Positions 18,446 through 26,155 of a stretch of 64,000 bases of DNA are shown here, one piece after another (the first letter of the stretch is position 1; every line of letters starts with the position of its first letter). The notes below the pieces were generated by a model that saw nothing but the letters and a program-made list of their open reading frames with translations, was not told the DNA's origin and made no database searches. The stretch is from Gammaproteobacteria bacterium. Its GTDB lineage: Bacteria; Pseudomonadota; Gammaproteobacteria; Steroidobacterales; Steroidobacteraceae. The translations under genes were made by a program, and so were the position numbers. The stretch is taken from assembly GCA_947455595.1 (NCBI GenBank), contig CANGOP010000016.1, positions 1 through 64,000 on the forward strand, given 5' to 3'.

Positions 18446-19662
18446 GCTCGCTTCTCCTGCCCACCGAAAAGTCCGGCCGCCGCCAATTCCGTCAGCCGTT
18501 CTGCACTTAATCCCAACCACTGAGCCATGACGTCCGTGGTGTGTTCGCCCAGCGCCGGCGCACGCTCAGCGACATTCGGAGCGGAACCGGTGAACTTCAC
18601 CGGCTGCGTGGGCAGGCGTAAGCCCGGCAGCCGGGGATCCGCCACAGCCGTGAGCACGCCGCGCACAGCCGCCTGCTCACTGTTCAAGGCGTCCGCCAAC
18701 GTCGCTACCGGGGCCGCCGGCACCCCGGCCGCTGACAGCACCGCGCAAACAGCGGCAACCGACTGCTGACGTGACCAGGCCTCGATACCGGAGCGGATTT
18801 CGGCTTCATGGTTCAGTCGACCGTCATCGGTCAGGAAGCGCGGATCGCTCGCCCACTCGGGGCGACCGAGCACCTGCGCGAGTTGAGTGAAGAACCGGTG
18901 GGTCAGCACCGCCAACACATACGGCCCATCGGCAGCCGCGAACACACCAAAGGGCGCCGACAACGGATGCCGGTTGCCCACCCGCGTCGGCACTTGGTCG
19001 GTGAAAAGATAGCGTGCAAGCGAGGTGATCAGGAACGACAAGGTCGCGTCATACATGGCGACGTCTACGTGTTGGCCTTGGCCGGTGCGCTCGACCTGGA
19101 GGAGGGCGGCCAGAATAGCCCACGAGGCATACAAGCCCGTGACCACATCCGACACCACTTCGCCCACAAGCGTCGCCTCGCCGGCCGGATCGCCGGTGAC
19201 GTGCATGAGGCCCGTGGTTGCCTGCATCACGATGTCGTAGGCGGGCTGGTCCGTGAGCGGTCCGCTTTGCCCGTAGCCAGAGACACTGACATACACAAGC
19301 CGCGGATGCGCCGCGATCAGACCCGCGGCACCAATCCCGAGCCGGTCCGCGACACCGGGGCGGAAGTTTTCGACGACCACGTGGGCGCTGCCAATGAGCT
19401 CGCGCGCAATGACTTGGGCCGCAGGCTGCTTGAGATCCAGCACAACACTGCGCTTACCGCGATTGACGATGGTGAAGAGCGCGCTCTCCCCCGCGCGGAA
19501 CGGACCGATCGCCCGGTAGTCATCGCCCTGCGGTGGCTCAATCTTGATGACCTCGGCACCGAGGTCCGCGAGCAGGACCGTCGACAGGGGCCCGGCCAGC
19601 ACTCGGCTGAAATCGACGATGCGGATACCCTCCAGCGGCCGAGGGCGATGCGGTGCGTTCAT
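18442..19662 (-). CDS. Class III (CaiB/BaiF) CoA-transferase
   Basis: Second family III CoA-transferase of the window, about 406 aa. It shows GIRIVDFSRVLAGPLSTVLLADLGAEV at the N-terminus, GDDYRAIGPF, and the catalytic Asp in GQGQHVDVAMYDATLSF. The ATG at 19662 has AAGAGG upstream; the longer open frame back to 19776 lacks family sequence. Coupled to the following acyl-CoA dehydrogenase by a 4-nt overlap. Confidence 0.88.
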   Translation of the reverse strand: MNAPHRPRPLEGIRIVDFSRVLAGPLSTVLLADLGAEVIKIEPPQGDDYRAIGPFRAGESALFTIVNRGKRSVVLDLKQPAAQVIARELIGSAHVVVENFRPGVADRLGIGAAGLIAAHPRLVYVSVSGYGQSGPLTDQPAYDIVMQATTGLMHVTGDPAGEATLVGEVVSDVVTGLYASWAILAALLQVERTGQGQHVDVAMYDATLSFLITSLARYLFTDQVPTRVGNRHPLSAPFGVFAAADGPYVLAVLTHRFFTQLAQVLGRPEWASDPRFLTDDGRLNHEAEIRSGIEAWSRQQSVAAVCAVLSAAGVPAAPVATLADALNSEQAAVRGVLTAVADPRLPGLRLPTQPVKFTGSAPNVAERAPALGEHTTDVMAQWLGLSAERLTELAAAGLFGGQEKRA

Positions 19663-19748
19663 AGATACCTCTTGGGGGGGGGTAGTGTCGCCGGTCGGCT
19701 CCGCGGGGGAAACCCCCAAAGACTCGCCTCGACTGCCTCGAGCTTGGC

Positions 19749-19761
19749 TAGAATCTGCAGA
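19749..19761 (+). promoter_or_regulatory. Candidate -10 element for a leaderless psiE-like transcript
   Basis: TAGAAT (19749-19754) ends 6 nt before the psiE-like ATG, and no Shine-Dalgarno sequence is present. If used, transcription would begin at about the A of the start codon. No convincing -35 was found at 16-18 nt. Confidence 0.35.
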
Positions 19762-20255
19762 TGCGTAAAAAATCACACCCCTTGCCCGGCATGATGCGCT
19801 GGTTGCGGCACTTCGAAATCGGCGTCAACGTCGTCTTGCTGCTGATGATGACGATCATCGTGACCCTCTCGATCGTCGATCTGGGCTGCGTCATCCGCGA
19901 CGCGGTCACCTCCCCGCCCTATGGTCGGATCGGCGTCACCGAACTGGTCAGTCTGTTCAGCGACTTCCTGCTCGTCCTGATCGGTGTCGAGCTCGTCGAG
20001 ACCGTGCGCAGTTACATTCAAGACAAGACCATCCACGTGGAGGTCATCCTTGCGGTGGGCTTGGTGGCCATCACCCGCAAAATCATCGTCCTCGAGCCTG
20101 CGCACCTCGAACCCTTGGCGATGGTCGGCATTGCCGCGATCATCGTTTCGCTCGCCGTCTCGTTTTATCTCGTACACCAGACGTTGCGCGATGCGCGTGA
20201 CGAGGACGGTGAGGACGACGCCACTGCCCACGGACACGAGAACACCCCGTCATGA
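19761..20255 (+). CDS. PsiE-family membrane protein
   Basis: Inner-membrane protein of 164 aa with about four hydrophobic helices. It resembles the phosphate-starvation-inducible PsiE family: an N-terminal helix (VNVVLLLMMTIIVTLSIVDL), then LVSLFSDFLLVLIGVELVETVRSYIQ and HVEVILAVGLVAITRKIIVLE. An acidic His-containing tail follows. The cellular role of PsiE is unknown. It overlaps the next gene by 4 nt (ATGA), so the two are translationally coupled. Confidence 0.82.
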   Translation: MRKKSHPLPGMMRWLRHFEIGVNVVLLLMMTIIVTLSIVDLGCVIRDAVTSPPYGRIGVTELVSLFSDFLLVLIGVELVETVRSYIQDKTIHVEVILAVGLVAITRKIIVLEPAHLEPLAMVGIAAIIVSLAVSFYLVHQTLRDARDEDGEDDATAHGHENTPS

Positions 20256-21565
20256 CACCGACCTCATTCGGACGATCGATCGCCCTCTTGGCCTTGAGCG
20301 GAGTGACGGTCATCGCGTCGGCCGCCACGGCGCCGAGCATTCCACCCGTCGACGCCCCGGAGCTCGCGGCCTTGGGCCCTGCGCAGGTCGGCGTGCGCAG
20401 CGTGCATCTGATCGATCCGCAGCAGTACGACGTCCTCGCGACCGACAAGACCACCGGTGTAGTGCCCGTCCGTGACCGATCGCTCGTGGTCGACGTGTGG
20501 TATCCCGCGACCCCATCGGCCCACGCCCAGTCGGAAACCTATTCCGATGCGCTGCCCTCAGAGCCACCCGCGCCGCCGGCGCGCTTCACCGTCCCTGGGA
20601 TTGCCGTGCGCAATGCGCCGGCGATCAAAGGCCGCCACCCGCTCGTCATTGTTTCGCACGGCTACTCTAATGTGACAGTGGCCTTGTCCTGGCTCACCGA
20701 AAACCTCGCCTCCAAAGGGTACGTGGTCGCCGCGATCCGGCACGAAGACCCGATGATCGGCGACCGCTCCACCTTCGCAGGGCCGTTCTTACGCCGCCCA
20801 CTCGATATCGCGTTTGTGGCCCGTGAGTTGAGCTTATCGCTCGCAGCGGAAGGTCTCATTGACCCCGAGCGGGTGGCACTCGTCGGCTATTCGATGGGTG
20901 GCTATGGCGTGCTCACAGCCGCCGGCGCCGCACTCGATCCCAACGGTCCCGCGCGACTCGTGCCGGGCGGCGTCATGCTGCCCTATGCACAGGGTGGCGC
21001 GATGGCCGACAGCCTCGTCATCCCTCATCTCAAAGCCGTCGTGGCACTTGCTCCGGCCGGTGGTGGCACACTCAAGGCCTGGGGTGACAGCGGCCTCGAG
21101 GGCATACATGCGCCGATGCTGCTCATTGCGGGTGATCGCGACCTGACCGTCGATTACGCGTCCGGCGCCCGCGCCTTCTTCGACCGCGCAGTGCATGCGC
21201 CGCGCTATTTGCTCACCTATCTCGGTGGCGGTCATGGCATTGGCCTTGATCCAGCACCCGCGGAGATGACGAGCGATCTATGGAACTTCAGCTGGTTCGA
21301 AGACCCGCTGTGGCGCAAAGACAAGATCATCGCGATCAACACCCACATGATCACCGCGTTCCTCGACCGCTACGTGAAGGGTGACGACTCCCGCGCCGCT
21401 TACCTCGATGGTCTCGTGCCGCGCATCGATGACACGGTGTGGCCGGCAGATCTGGCGCCGCGCTTTGACATGACGAGCACGGCGACGGCACCGGTGACCT
21501 TGTGGAAGGGGTTCAAGCGCCGCTTCTCGACAGGTCTTGAGTGGCTGTCGGCGCCTGCCCGCTAA
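20252..21565 (+). CDS. Exported alpha/beta hydrolase (dienelactone hydrolase / PAF-acetylhydrolase-like)
   Basis: Serine hydrolase of 437 aa with a signal peptide (about residues 1-25, ending SAATAPS). The oxyanion region is PLVIVSHGYSN, the nucleophile elbow GYSMGGYG, and a late Asp/His pair lies in LLIAGDRDLTVDY and GGGHGIGLD. A long N-terminal strand region VVDVWYPATP is typical of predicted dienelactone or PAF-acetylhydrolase-like proteins. Overlap with the PsiE gene is 4 nt, and the 3' end overlaps the small convergent membrane gene by 4 nt. Substrate unknown. Confidence 0.85.
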   Translation: MTPTSFGRSIALLALSGVTVIASAATAPSIPPVDAPELAALGPAQVGVRSVHLIDPQQYDVLATDKTTGVVPVRDRSLVVDVWYPATPSAHAQSETYSDALPSEPPAPPARFTVPGIAVRNAPAIKGRHPLVIVSHGYSNVTVALSWLTENLASKGYVVAAIRHEDPMIGDRSTFAGPFLRRPLDIAFVARELSLSLAAEGLIDPERVALVGYSMGGYGVLTAAGAALDPNGPARLVPGGVMLPYAQGGAMADSLVIPHLKAVVALAPAGGGTLKAWGDSGLEGIHAPMLLIAGDRDLTVDYASGARAFFDRAVHAPRYLLTYLGGGHGIGLDPAPAEMTSDLWNFSWFEDPLWRKDKIIAINTHMITAFLDRYVKGDDSRAAYLDGLVPRIDDTVWPADLAPRFDMTSTATAPVTLWKGFKRRFSTGLEWLSAPAR

Positions 21566-21837
21566 CGCGGACCACGCCCTTCGCGCCGTCCACGCCAGAG
21601 TCCGTAGACGGCGATCGCCAACCAGATAATATTCAGCGTCATCGATGGGTAGGCGTGATGCCAAGCGCCGTTGACGCAAAAGCCGACGGCGCCGACGATG
21701 TTCATCCATTGATACAGCGGCGCGTTTGGCTGCAACCAACGCGCGGTGATCAGCGCATACGACACCAGAATGAGGCTCGCGCCGATCCAACCGGCCACCT
21801 CAATCGCCAGCGTCCATCCATCCAGTGTCTGTAGCAT
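21562..21837 (-). CDS. Small three-helix membrane protein, CBU_0592-like
   Basis: A 91-aa protein with three predicted membrane segments: WIGASLILVSYALITAR, LYQWMNIVGAVGFCVNGAW and TLNIIWLAIAVYGLW. The pattern, including the YQ..N..GA..F..N motif and the Trp/Pro-rich links, matches the CBU_0592-like family of unknown function. I start at the ATG at 21837 because the upstream part of the frame is not hydrophobic and has no family resemblance. Confidence 0.7.
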   Translation of the reverse strand: MLQTLDGWTLAIEVAGWIGASLILVSYALITARWLQPNAPLYQWMNIVGAVGFCVNGAWHHAYPSMTLNIIWLAIAVYGLWRGRREGRGPR

Positions 21838-22006
21838 CCGCGGTTCTCCAAAAGCCCAGCTAGCATGGCGGATCATCGGCACGGGTAACAGCGCCCTGAC
21901 GCCAGAAGTGCCTGGCAGACCGATATTCCGCTCGACCCTGCGGCTGAGGGGCCCGCATCCGCTAGAATAGCGCGGCAGCACACCGCTAATCGCACCGAGG
22001 CGCCTG
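21838..22006. promoter_or_regulatory. Divergent gap before the homocysteine methyltransferase gene
   Basis: 169 bp. TAGAAT at 21963-21968 is a plausible -10 for the plus strand, and GAGG lies 7 nt before the ATG at 22007. I looked for SAH- and cobalamin-riboswitch cores because of the gene downstream and did not find them. Confidence 0.35.
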
Positions 22007-23059
22007 ATGAGCAACCGATTCGCCGACCTGTTGGCCCAACGCACCTATCTGCTCGCCGACGGCGCCACCGGCAGCAACCTCTTCGGCATGGGCCTCGTGT
22101 CAGGTGAAGCACCGGAGTTGTGGAACTTCGAGCATCCGGACCGCATCCAACGTCTGCATCAACTCTTTGTCGATGCCGGCGCCGACATCATCCTCACCAA
22201 TAGCTTCGGCGGTACGCGCTATCGGTTGAAGCTGCACGGTGCCGATGATCGAGTCCGCGAAACCAACCTCGCAGCCGCACAAATCGCGCGCAATGTCGCC
22301 GATGGCGCGAACCGCACCGTGTTGGTCGGCGGCAGCATCGGCCCTACCGGCGAGATCCTAGAACCGATCGGCCCCCTGTCCATCGCAGATGCGAAAGCTG
22401 CCTTTGCAGAGCAGGCGCGGGCGCTGGCTGAGGGTGGCGTGGACGTGCTGTGGATCGAGACCATGTCCTCGCGCGAAGAAGTAGAGGCGGCGATCGAAGC
22501 GGCAGCCGAAACCGGGCTCCCCGTCGTTAGCACGCTGTCCTTCGATACGAACGGTCGCACCATGATGTCGCTCACGCCGGCTGATCTCGCGGAAGTGGCC
22601 CATAAGCACCACCTGGCCGGTTGCGGCAGCAATTGCGGCGTCGGGCCATCGGAGTTGGTCGCTTCGATTCTCAATTTGGCCGCGGCCTCTGAGCCTAGCG
22701 CCGTGTTAGTGGCCAAGGCCAACTGTGGTCTGCCTCAGTACGTGGATGGTGCCATCCGTTACAACGGGACGCCCGAACTGATGGCCACCTACGTGCACAT
22801 GGCGCTCGACGCCGGCGCTCGCATTGTCGGCGGGTGCTGCGGCACGTCACCCGAACATCTGGCGGCGATGCGGGTCGCCATCGATCAATACGTGCCGGGC
22901 GAGAAGCCGACGGCAGAACGCATTGAGGCGACGCTCGGCCCGCTCACGCAAGGCGCTCGCGCTCAGCTGAGCGGACACTTGGATCGCGCCTCAGGCGCCG
23001 CAGCCGGCGCCACCTTGCGCCGGGGTACCGGACGTCGCGGGACGCGACCCGAGAGCTGA
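22007..23059 (+). CDS. Homocysteine S-methyltransferase, betaine-homocysteine type
   Basis: Zinc TIM-barrel methyltransferase that makes methionine from homocysteine; in betaine-dependent members the donor is glycine betaine. Zn ligands are visible: C210 in GSNCG and C277-C278 in GGCCGT. The N-terminus ADGATGSNLFGMGL and the segment ILTNSFGGTRYRL are typical. Its 350 aa is the length of bacterial BHMT-like proteins, and it lacks the cobalamin modules of MetH. The C-terminal 30 residues are Ala/Gly/Arg-rich and look disordered. It is convergent and adjacent to a tmpB-like gene whose predicted product is glycine betaine. The donor is inferred. Confidence 0.85.
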   Translation: MSNRFADLLAQRTYLLADGATGSNLFGMGLVSGEAPELWNFEHPDRIQRLHQLFVDAGADIILTNSFGGTRYRLKLHGADDRVRETNLAAAQIARNVADGANRTVLVGGSIGPTGEILEPIGPLSIADAKAAFAEQARALAEGGVDVLWIETMSSREEVEAAIEAAAETGLPVVSTLSFDTNGRTMMSLTPADLAEVAHKHHLAGCGSNCGVGPSELVASILNLAAASEPSAVLVAKANCGLPQYVDGAIRYNGTPELMATYVHMALDAGARIVGGCCGTSPEHLAAMRVAIDQYVPGEKPTAERIEATLGPLTQGARAQLSGHLDRASGAAAGATLRRGTGRRGTRPES

Positions 23060-23614
23060 TCAGCGCAGGAGCGCGGCGATCCGTTCGCGGTAGCTTGCGA
23101 GCGTGGGTGCGGAGAAGCCCTGCACTTTCCCCTGCTCGTCGCACAACCGCAGCGTGATCGCGTCGCGGTAATACGGGTTCGCCTCGAAAGTCTCCACTTC
23201 GGTCGGACTCATGGGGCCTCCCTGCAGCGACAGCGTGTGCACCGATGCCGGCGACAATCGCGCGAAATAATCCGCGTCTGTCGCGCACAGATAGCGCTTC
23301 GCCGCCACGTGCAAGCGAACGGGCTCCGTCACTGCCGGACCAAAATAAGGCGTCAGCCAGTCCGCACCCGTATGCTCGTGCTGCGCATCATGGACCCAGT
23401 CGGCTAAATTCTCGGGCACATCGACGACGAGATGTCCGACGTCATGCAAAAGCGCGGCAATGATCACCGTTTCCGGTGCACCTGCTTGCTCGGCAAAGTA
23501 CGCGCTTTGCAGACCATGCTCGAGCTGGGTGATCGCCTCGCCAAAGTAGTTGCCCTGGGCGCGCGCTGCATACAGGCGCTCGATCTCATTGATGATGGGG
23601 GGTAATGCACTCAT
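23060..23614 (-). CDS. tmpB: HD-domain mixed-valent di-iron oxygenase, TmpB/PhnZ-like
   Basis: HD-fold protein of 184 aa resembling PhnZ and TmpB, which use a di-iron site and O2 to break C-P bonds of alpha-hydroxyphosphonates. Ligands align by spacing with PhnZ: H33, H57-D58 (ALLHDVGH), H81, H102 and D159. Y23 and E26 in NYFGEAITQLEH match the PhnZ gating pair Y24 and E27. It follows the tmpA-like gene by 9 nt, and its ribosome site overlaps that gene's stop. By analogy with TmpB it would turn hydroxy-trimethylaminoethylphosphonate into glycine betaine plus phosphate. PhnZ proper, with 2-aminoethylphosphonate, is the alternative. Confidence 0.82.
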   Translation of the reverse strand: MSALPPIINEIERLYAARAQGNYFGEAITQLEHGLQSAYFAEQAGAPETVIIAALLHDVGHLVVDVPENLADWVHDAQHEHTGADWLTPYFGPAVTEPVRLHVAAKRYLCATDADYFARLSPASVHTLSLQGGPMSPTEVETFEANPYYRDAITLRLCDEQGKVQGFSAPTLASYRERIAALLR

Positions 23615-23623
23615 GGACTGTCC

Positions 23624-24742
23624 TTAGGGCAATACAGCCGCTTGGCTGAGCACGCTGTCACGGGTCAGATAGCAGCCCTGCAGATGACGAGGATGCCGTT
23701 GGCTGAAAAAGCCGGTGCGACCATGCAGGGTGCGGCGATTGTCGAAGACAACGAGTTCCCCATCCTGAAGGCGGCGGCGTAATTGGAAGCGCGGCTCCCG
23801 TAGTAAGGTGGCAAACGCCCGATAGGCTCGATAAAAGGCTTCGGTCTCCTCAGCTGACTGACGCTGCGGCGCGATCGAGCGATTGTTGTAGTGCACAGCG
23901 CGAACGTCGCCCTCCACGCTGAGTTCAATAATGGGCTTCACCGAACACAGGTCGGTATCCGGTGTGCGGTAGTGGAACGCGACCGGGGTGCGCGTCAGGA
24001 CCTCGAAGGCAGCCGTATCGATGCGACGCAAGTGCTCAGCCAAGGCGAGGCCATCAGCAAAGAGGCTGTCGCCACCATCGGGTGAGGCGACCAACACGTG
24101 CAGCGCCTGAAAACCGGGCACTGGATCGCGATACGGATTATCCGTATGCAGCCCCAAGCCCAAATCGGTGAAGGCAAGATTTTCGGGGCTCGGTACCGCC
24201 TTTACGTCGAACAGTCGCCCGTAATTGGTGTGTGGCACTTCGCCCATCAAAGAGCAAGTCGACACGACCGTCCCCTCGACGCTCGGCACACCCGCCAAAA
24301 ACGCGAGGCCATCCCGCGCCAACCGTCGCAACCACACACCACGCGTGGCCGCATCGGCCGTGAACTGTGCATGATCGACCCAGGCGAAGTCGCGCATGGC
24401 CTCCAGCCGTGCGCCTTCCAGCCACGGATGACGATCGAGCTCCGCGCGCACCGCCCGTAGGGGCCCCAGTGTCGCCCGCAACCAGGAAAGGGGACGGCTG
24501 AAGGCTGGCACGCCCTGAGCGAACTGCACACACAAGGCATCGCCCTTCACTTCTGCGGACGAGATACACACGTCAGCCGGCAGATCCATGATGTCGATCA
24601 AGCGCTGGCCATTGGCGTGACGATCTTCTGACCGATTATCGGCGAGCCACAGCGCCGCAAATTCGCCGCGAACGCCGTGACCCCAATCGAGCAGGACACG
24701 ATTGTTTTCCACCGTGAGGTAGACGCTGGCGGTCGAGGTCAT
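23624..24742 (-). CDS. tmpA: Fe(II)/2-oxoglutarate hydroxylase, TmpA-like (gamma-butyrobetaine hydroxylase family)
   Basis: TauD-type dioxygenase of 372 aa with the N-terminal DUF971/GBBH-like domain (residues about 12-85). The iron triad is H199-x-D201 (LHTDNPYRD) and H340 (RTLHGR). Members are usually annotated as gamma-butyrobetaine hydroxylase, but pairing with a PhnZ-type HD oxygenase is the arrangement of TmpA, which hydroxylates 2-trimethylaminoethylphosphonate. The start at 24742 overlaps the transporter stop by 4 nt. The N-terminal segment WLADNRSEDRHANGQR lacks the Cys zinc ligands found in animal BBOX. The substrate is inferred from context. Confidence 0.8.
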   Translation of the reverse strand: MTSTASVYLTVENNRVLLDWGHGVRGEFAALWLADNRSEDRHANGQRLIDIMDLPADVCISSAEVKGDALCVQFAQGVPAFSRPLSWLRATLGPLRAVRAELDRHPWLEGARLEAMRDFAWVDHAQFTADAATRGVWLRRLARDGLAFLAGVPSVEGTVVSTCSLMGEVPHTNYGRLFDVKAVPSPENLAFTDLGLGLHTDNPYRDPVPGFQALHVLVASPDGGDSLFADGLALAEHLRRIDTAAFEVLTRTPVAFHYRTPDTDLCSVKPIIELSVEGDVRAVHYNNRSIAPQRQSAEETEAFYRAYRAFATLLREPRFQLRRRLQDGELVVFDNRRTLHGRTGFFSQRHPRHLQGCYLTRDSVLSQAAVLP

Positions 24743-26067
24743 TCGGAAGCTCCTTCCGACAGACGCATCGTCTGCCGCTGTGTGAGGTACATCAGGCCGG
24801 CGGCGAGCGCCGAGGCGGTCGCGACACAAGCAAGACCGATGAACACGCCGCGCCAACCAAACGCCACTGCGATGCGAGCCACACCGGCCCCAGCAAGCGT
24901 GCCGCCTAGATAACCGACGCCATCGATGAGGCCGGAGGCCAAGGCGCCACCGCGTGCGCCACCGAAGTCGAGCGCAAACGCCCCGCCTAGATACGAGTAG
25001 GGACCCAACAGGCAGAAAGCGACGAGCCCGATGAGGCACACCGTCGCACCCCGGCCGATCAGCGCCGGCTCCAATGCGTAGAGCGCGATCAGCACCAGCG
25101 CAGTCGCGACGAGCCCGATGAAGAGCAACGTCGGGCGGCCATTCACACCGAGTCGATCACCGGCCCAACCGGTGAGCAGCACTGAAACAGCACCCACAGC
25201 TGGAAAAACCGCCGAGAGACTCGCCGCACTGGCGGCATCAAAGCCTACGGAGTCTTTCAAAAAGACCGGCATCCAGACGTTGAAGGCTTCGCGTACCACC
25301 GTGCACCCGAAGGAGAGGACGCACACGAGACGGAAGGAGCGACTCAGAAGCAGTGGACGCAACCAGGCGGCCCACGTGAGACGTCCCGCAACGGGCGGCT
25401 CCTCTGCATAGAGATTGACGGGGTTCGTGGTCGTAGGCGCAAAGCCAAGCTCCGTGCGCGTTTCGCGCAACAAAACGAGGTTTAGGATAAAGAGCGCGCC
25501 CAGCACCAACGCCGCGAAGCGAAACAAATCGACCCATGTCGCCCCGTGCGCAAGCAGCGCCCCCATCGACTGGCGCGCCAACGCATCGCCTACGAGGTAG
25601 CTCACCGAGAGAATTCCGATCACGGTGCCGTGCGTATGGAAATCAAACCAACGGCCCGTCACCTTGATCAGCCCCGCCCAGCCGACCGACTGCGTGAGAC
25701 GGTTGCCCACCCACGCCACCGTGAACAACGGCAATCCCGCCCCGAAGGAGAAGAGCAGGGTAAACAATGCGGCACCGCCCAATGCCAACAAGAAGGAGCG
25801 GCGCCCGCCCCACAGATCACCGAGGCCACCGAGCGCCATCTTACCGATCGCATAGGCCAGCACACCGAGGGAATAGACTTCACCGAGGCGCACCACCGCC
25901 TCATCCGCCGACACGCCGCGCTGCCGTAGGGCGTCGGCCAAGAGTGGCATGGCCACTGAAAAATTCGCGCGACCGAAATAACAGGCCGCGTAGCCGCCGA
26001 AGAGCAGCATCACGATGAGCACCTGGCGCGGCAGCAACGCTCGATCGCGAACCGGACCCGTCGTCAT
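24739..26067 (-). CDS. MFS organophosphate (GlpT/UhpT-type) transporter, candidate phosphonate carrier
   Basis: Twelve-helix carrier of the organophosphate:phosphate antiporter (OPA) family. Family marks are GGYAACYFGRANFSVAMPLL at the start, the RLTQSVGWAGLIKVTGRWF segment in the middle, and LLGPYSYLGGAFALDFGG with GLIDGVGYLGG late in the protein. I start at the ATG at 26067, which follows GAGGAG; a shorter-spaced upstream start is less likely. It is the first gene of a three-gene overlapping operon with tmpA and tmpB, so it probably imports the phosphonate (or a phosphate-bearing analogue) in exchange for phosphate. Confidence 0.85.
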   Translation of the reverse strand: MTTGPVRDRALLPRQVLIVMLLFGGYAACYFGRANFSVAMPLLADALRQRGVSADEAVVRLGEVYSLGVLAYAIGKMALGGLGDLWGGRRSFLLALGGAALFTLLFSFGAGLPLFTVAWVGNRLTQSVGWAGLIKVTGRWFDFHTHGTVIGILSVSYLVGDALARQSMGALLAHGATWVDLFRFAALVLGALFILNLVLLRETRTELGFAPTTTNPVNLYAEEPPVAGRLTWAAWLRPLLLSRSFRLVCVLSFGCTVVREAFNVWMPVFLKDSVGFDAASAASLSAVFPAVGAVSVLLTGWAGDRLGVNGRPTLLFIGLVATALVLIALYALEPALIGRGATVCLIGLVAFCLLGPYSYLGGAFALDFGGARGGALASGLIDGVGYLGGTLAGAGVARIAVAFGWRGVFIGLACVATASALAAGLMYLTQRQTMRLSEGASE

Positions 26068-26100
26068 GCTCTGATCTCCTCGCAACCCCGTGCGGTGCGC

Positions 26101-26129
26101 AGCCTAGCATGCGTCGCGAATGCTAGGCT
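26101..26129. promoter_or_regulatory. Perfect 10-bp inverted repeat upstream of the tmp-like operon
   Basis: AGCCTAGCAT (26101-26110) and ATGCTAGGCT (26120-26129), perfect arms with a 9-nt spacer. It lies between divergent genes, 34 bp from the transporter ATG and 27 bp from the SDR ATG, and is a good candidate operator. Confidence 0.6.
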
Positions 26130-26155
26130 TCACGCTTTACCGCAGAGCACACTCC

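Noticed and set aside
21838-22006. SAH or cobalamin riboswitch before the homocysteine methyltransferase
   Set aside because: The conserved cores of these riboswitches could not be found in the gap.
23060-24742. Classical PhnY/PhnZ 2-aminoethylphosphonate pathway
   Set aside because: PhnY is a PhyH-type dioxygenase, whereas this partner is a DUF971+TauD protein of the TmpA/BBOX type. The HD protein alone could be PhnZ, so the doubt is kept in the entry.
23624-24742. Gamma-butyrobetaine hydroxylase for carnitine synthesis
   Set aside because: It is operonic with a PhnZ-type HD oxygenase and an organophosphate carrier, and no carnitine genes are near.
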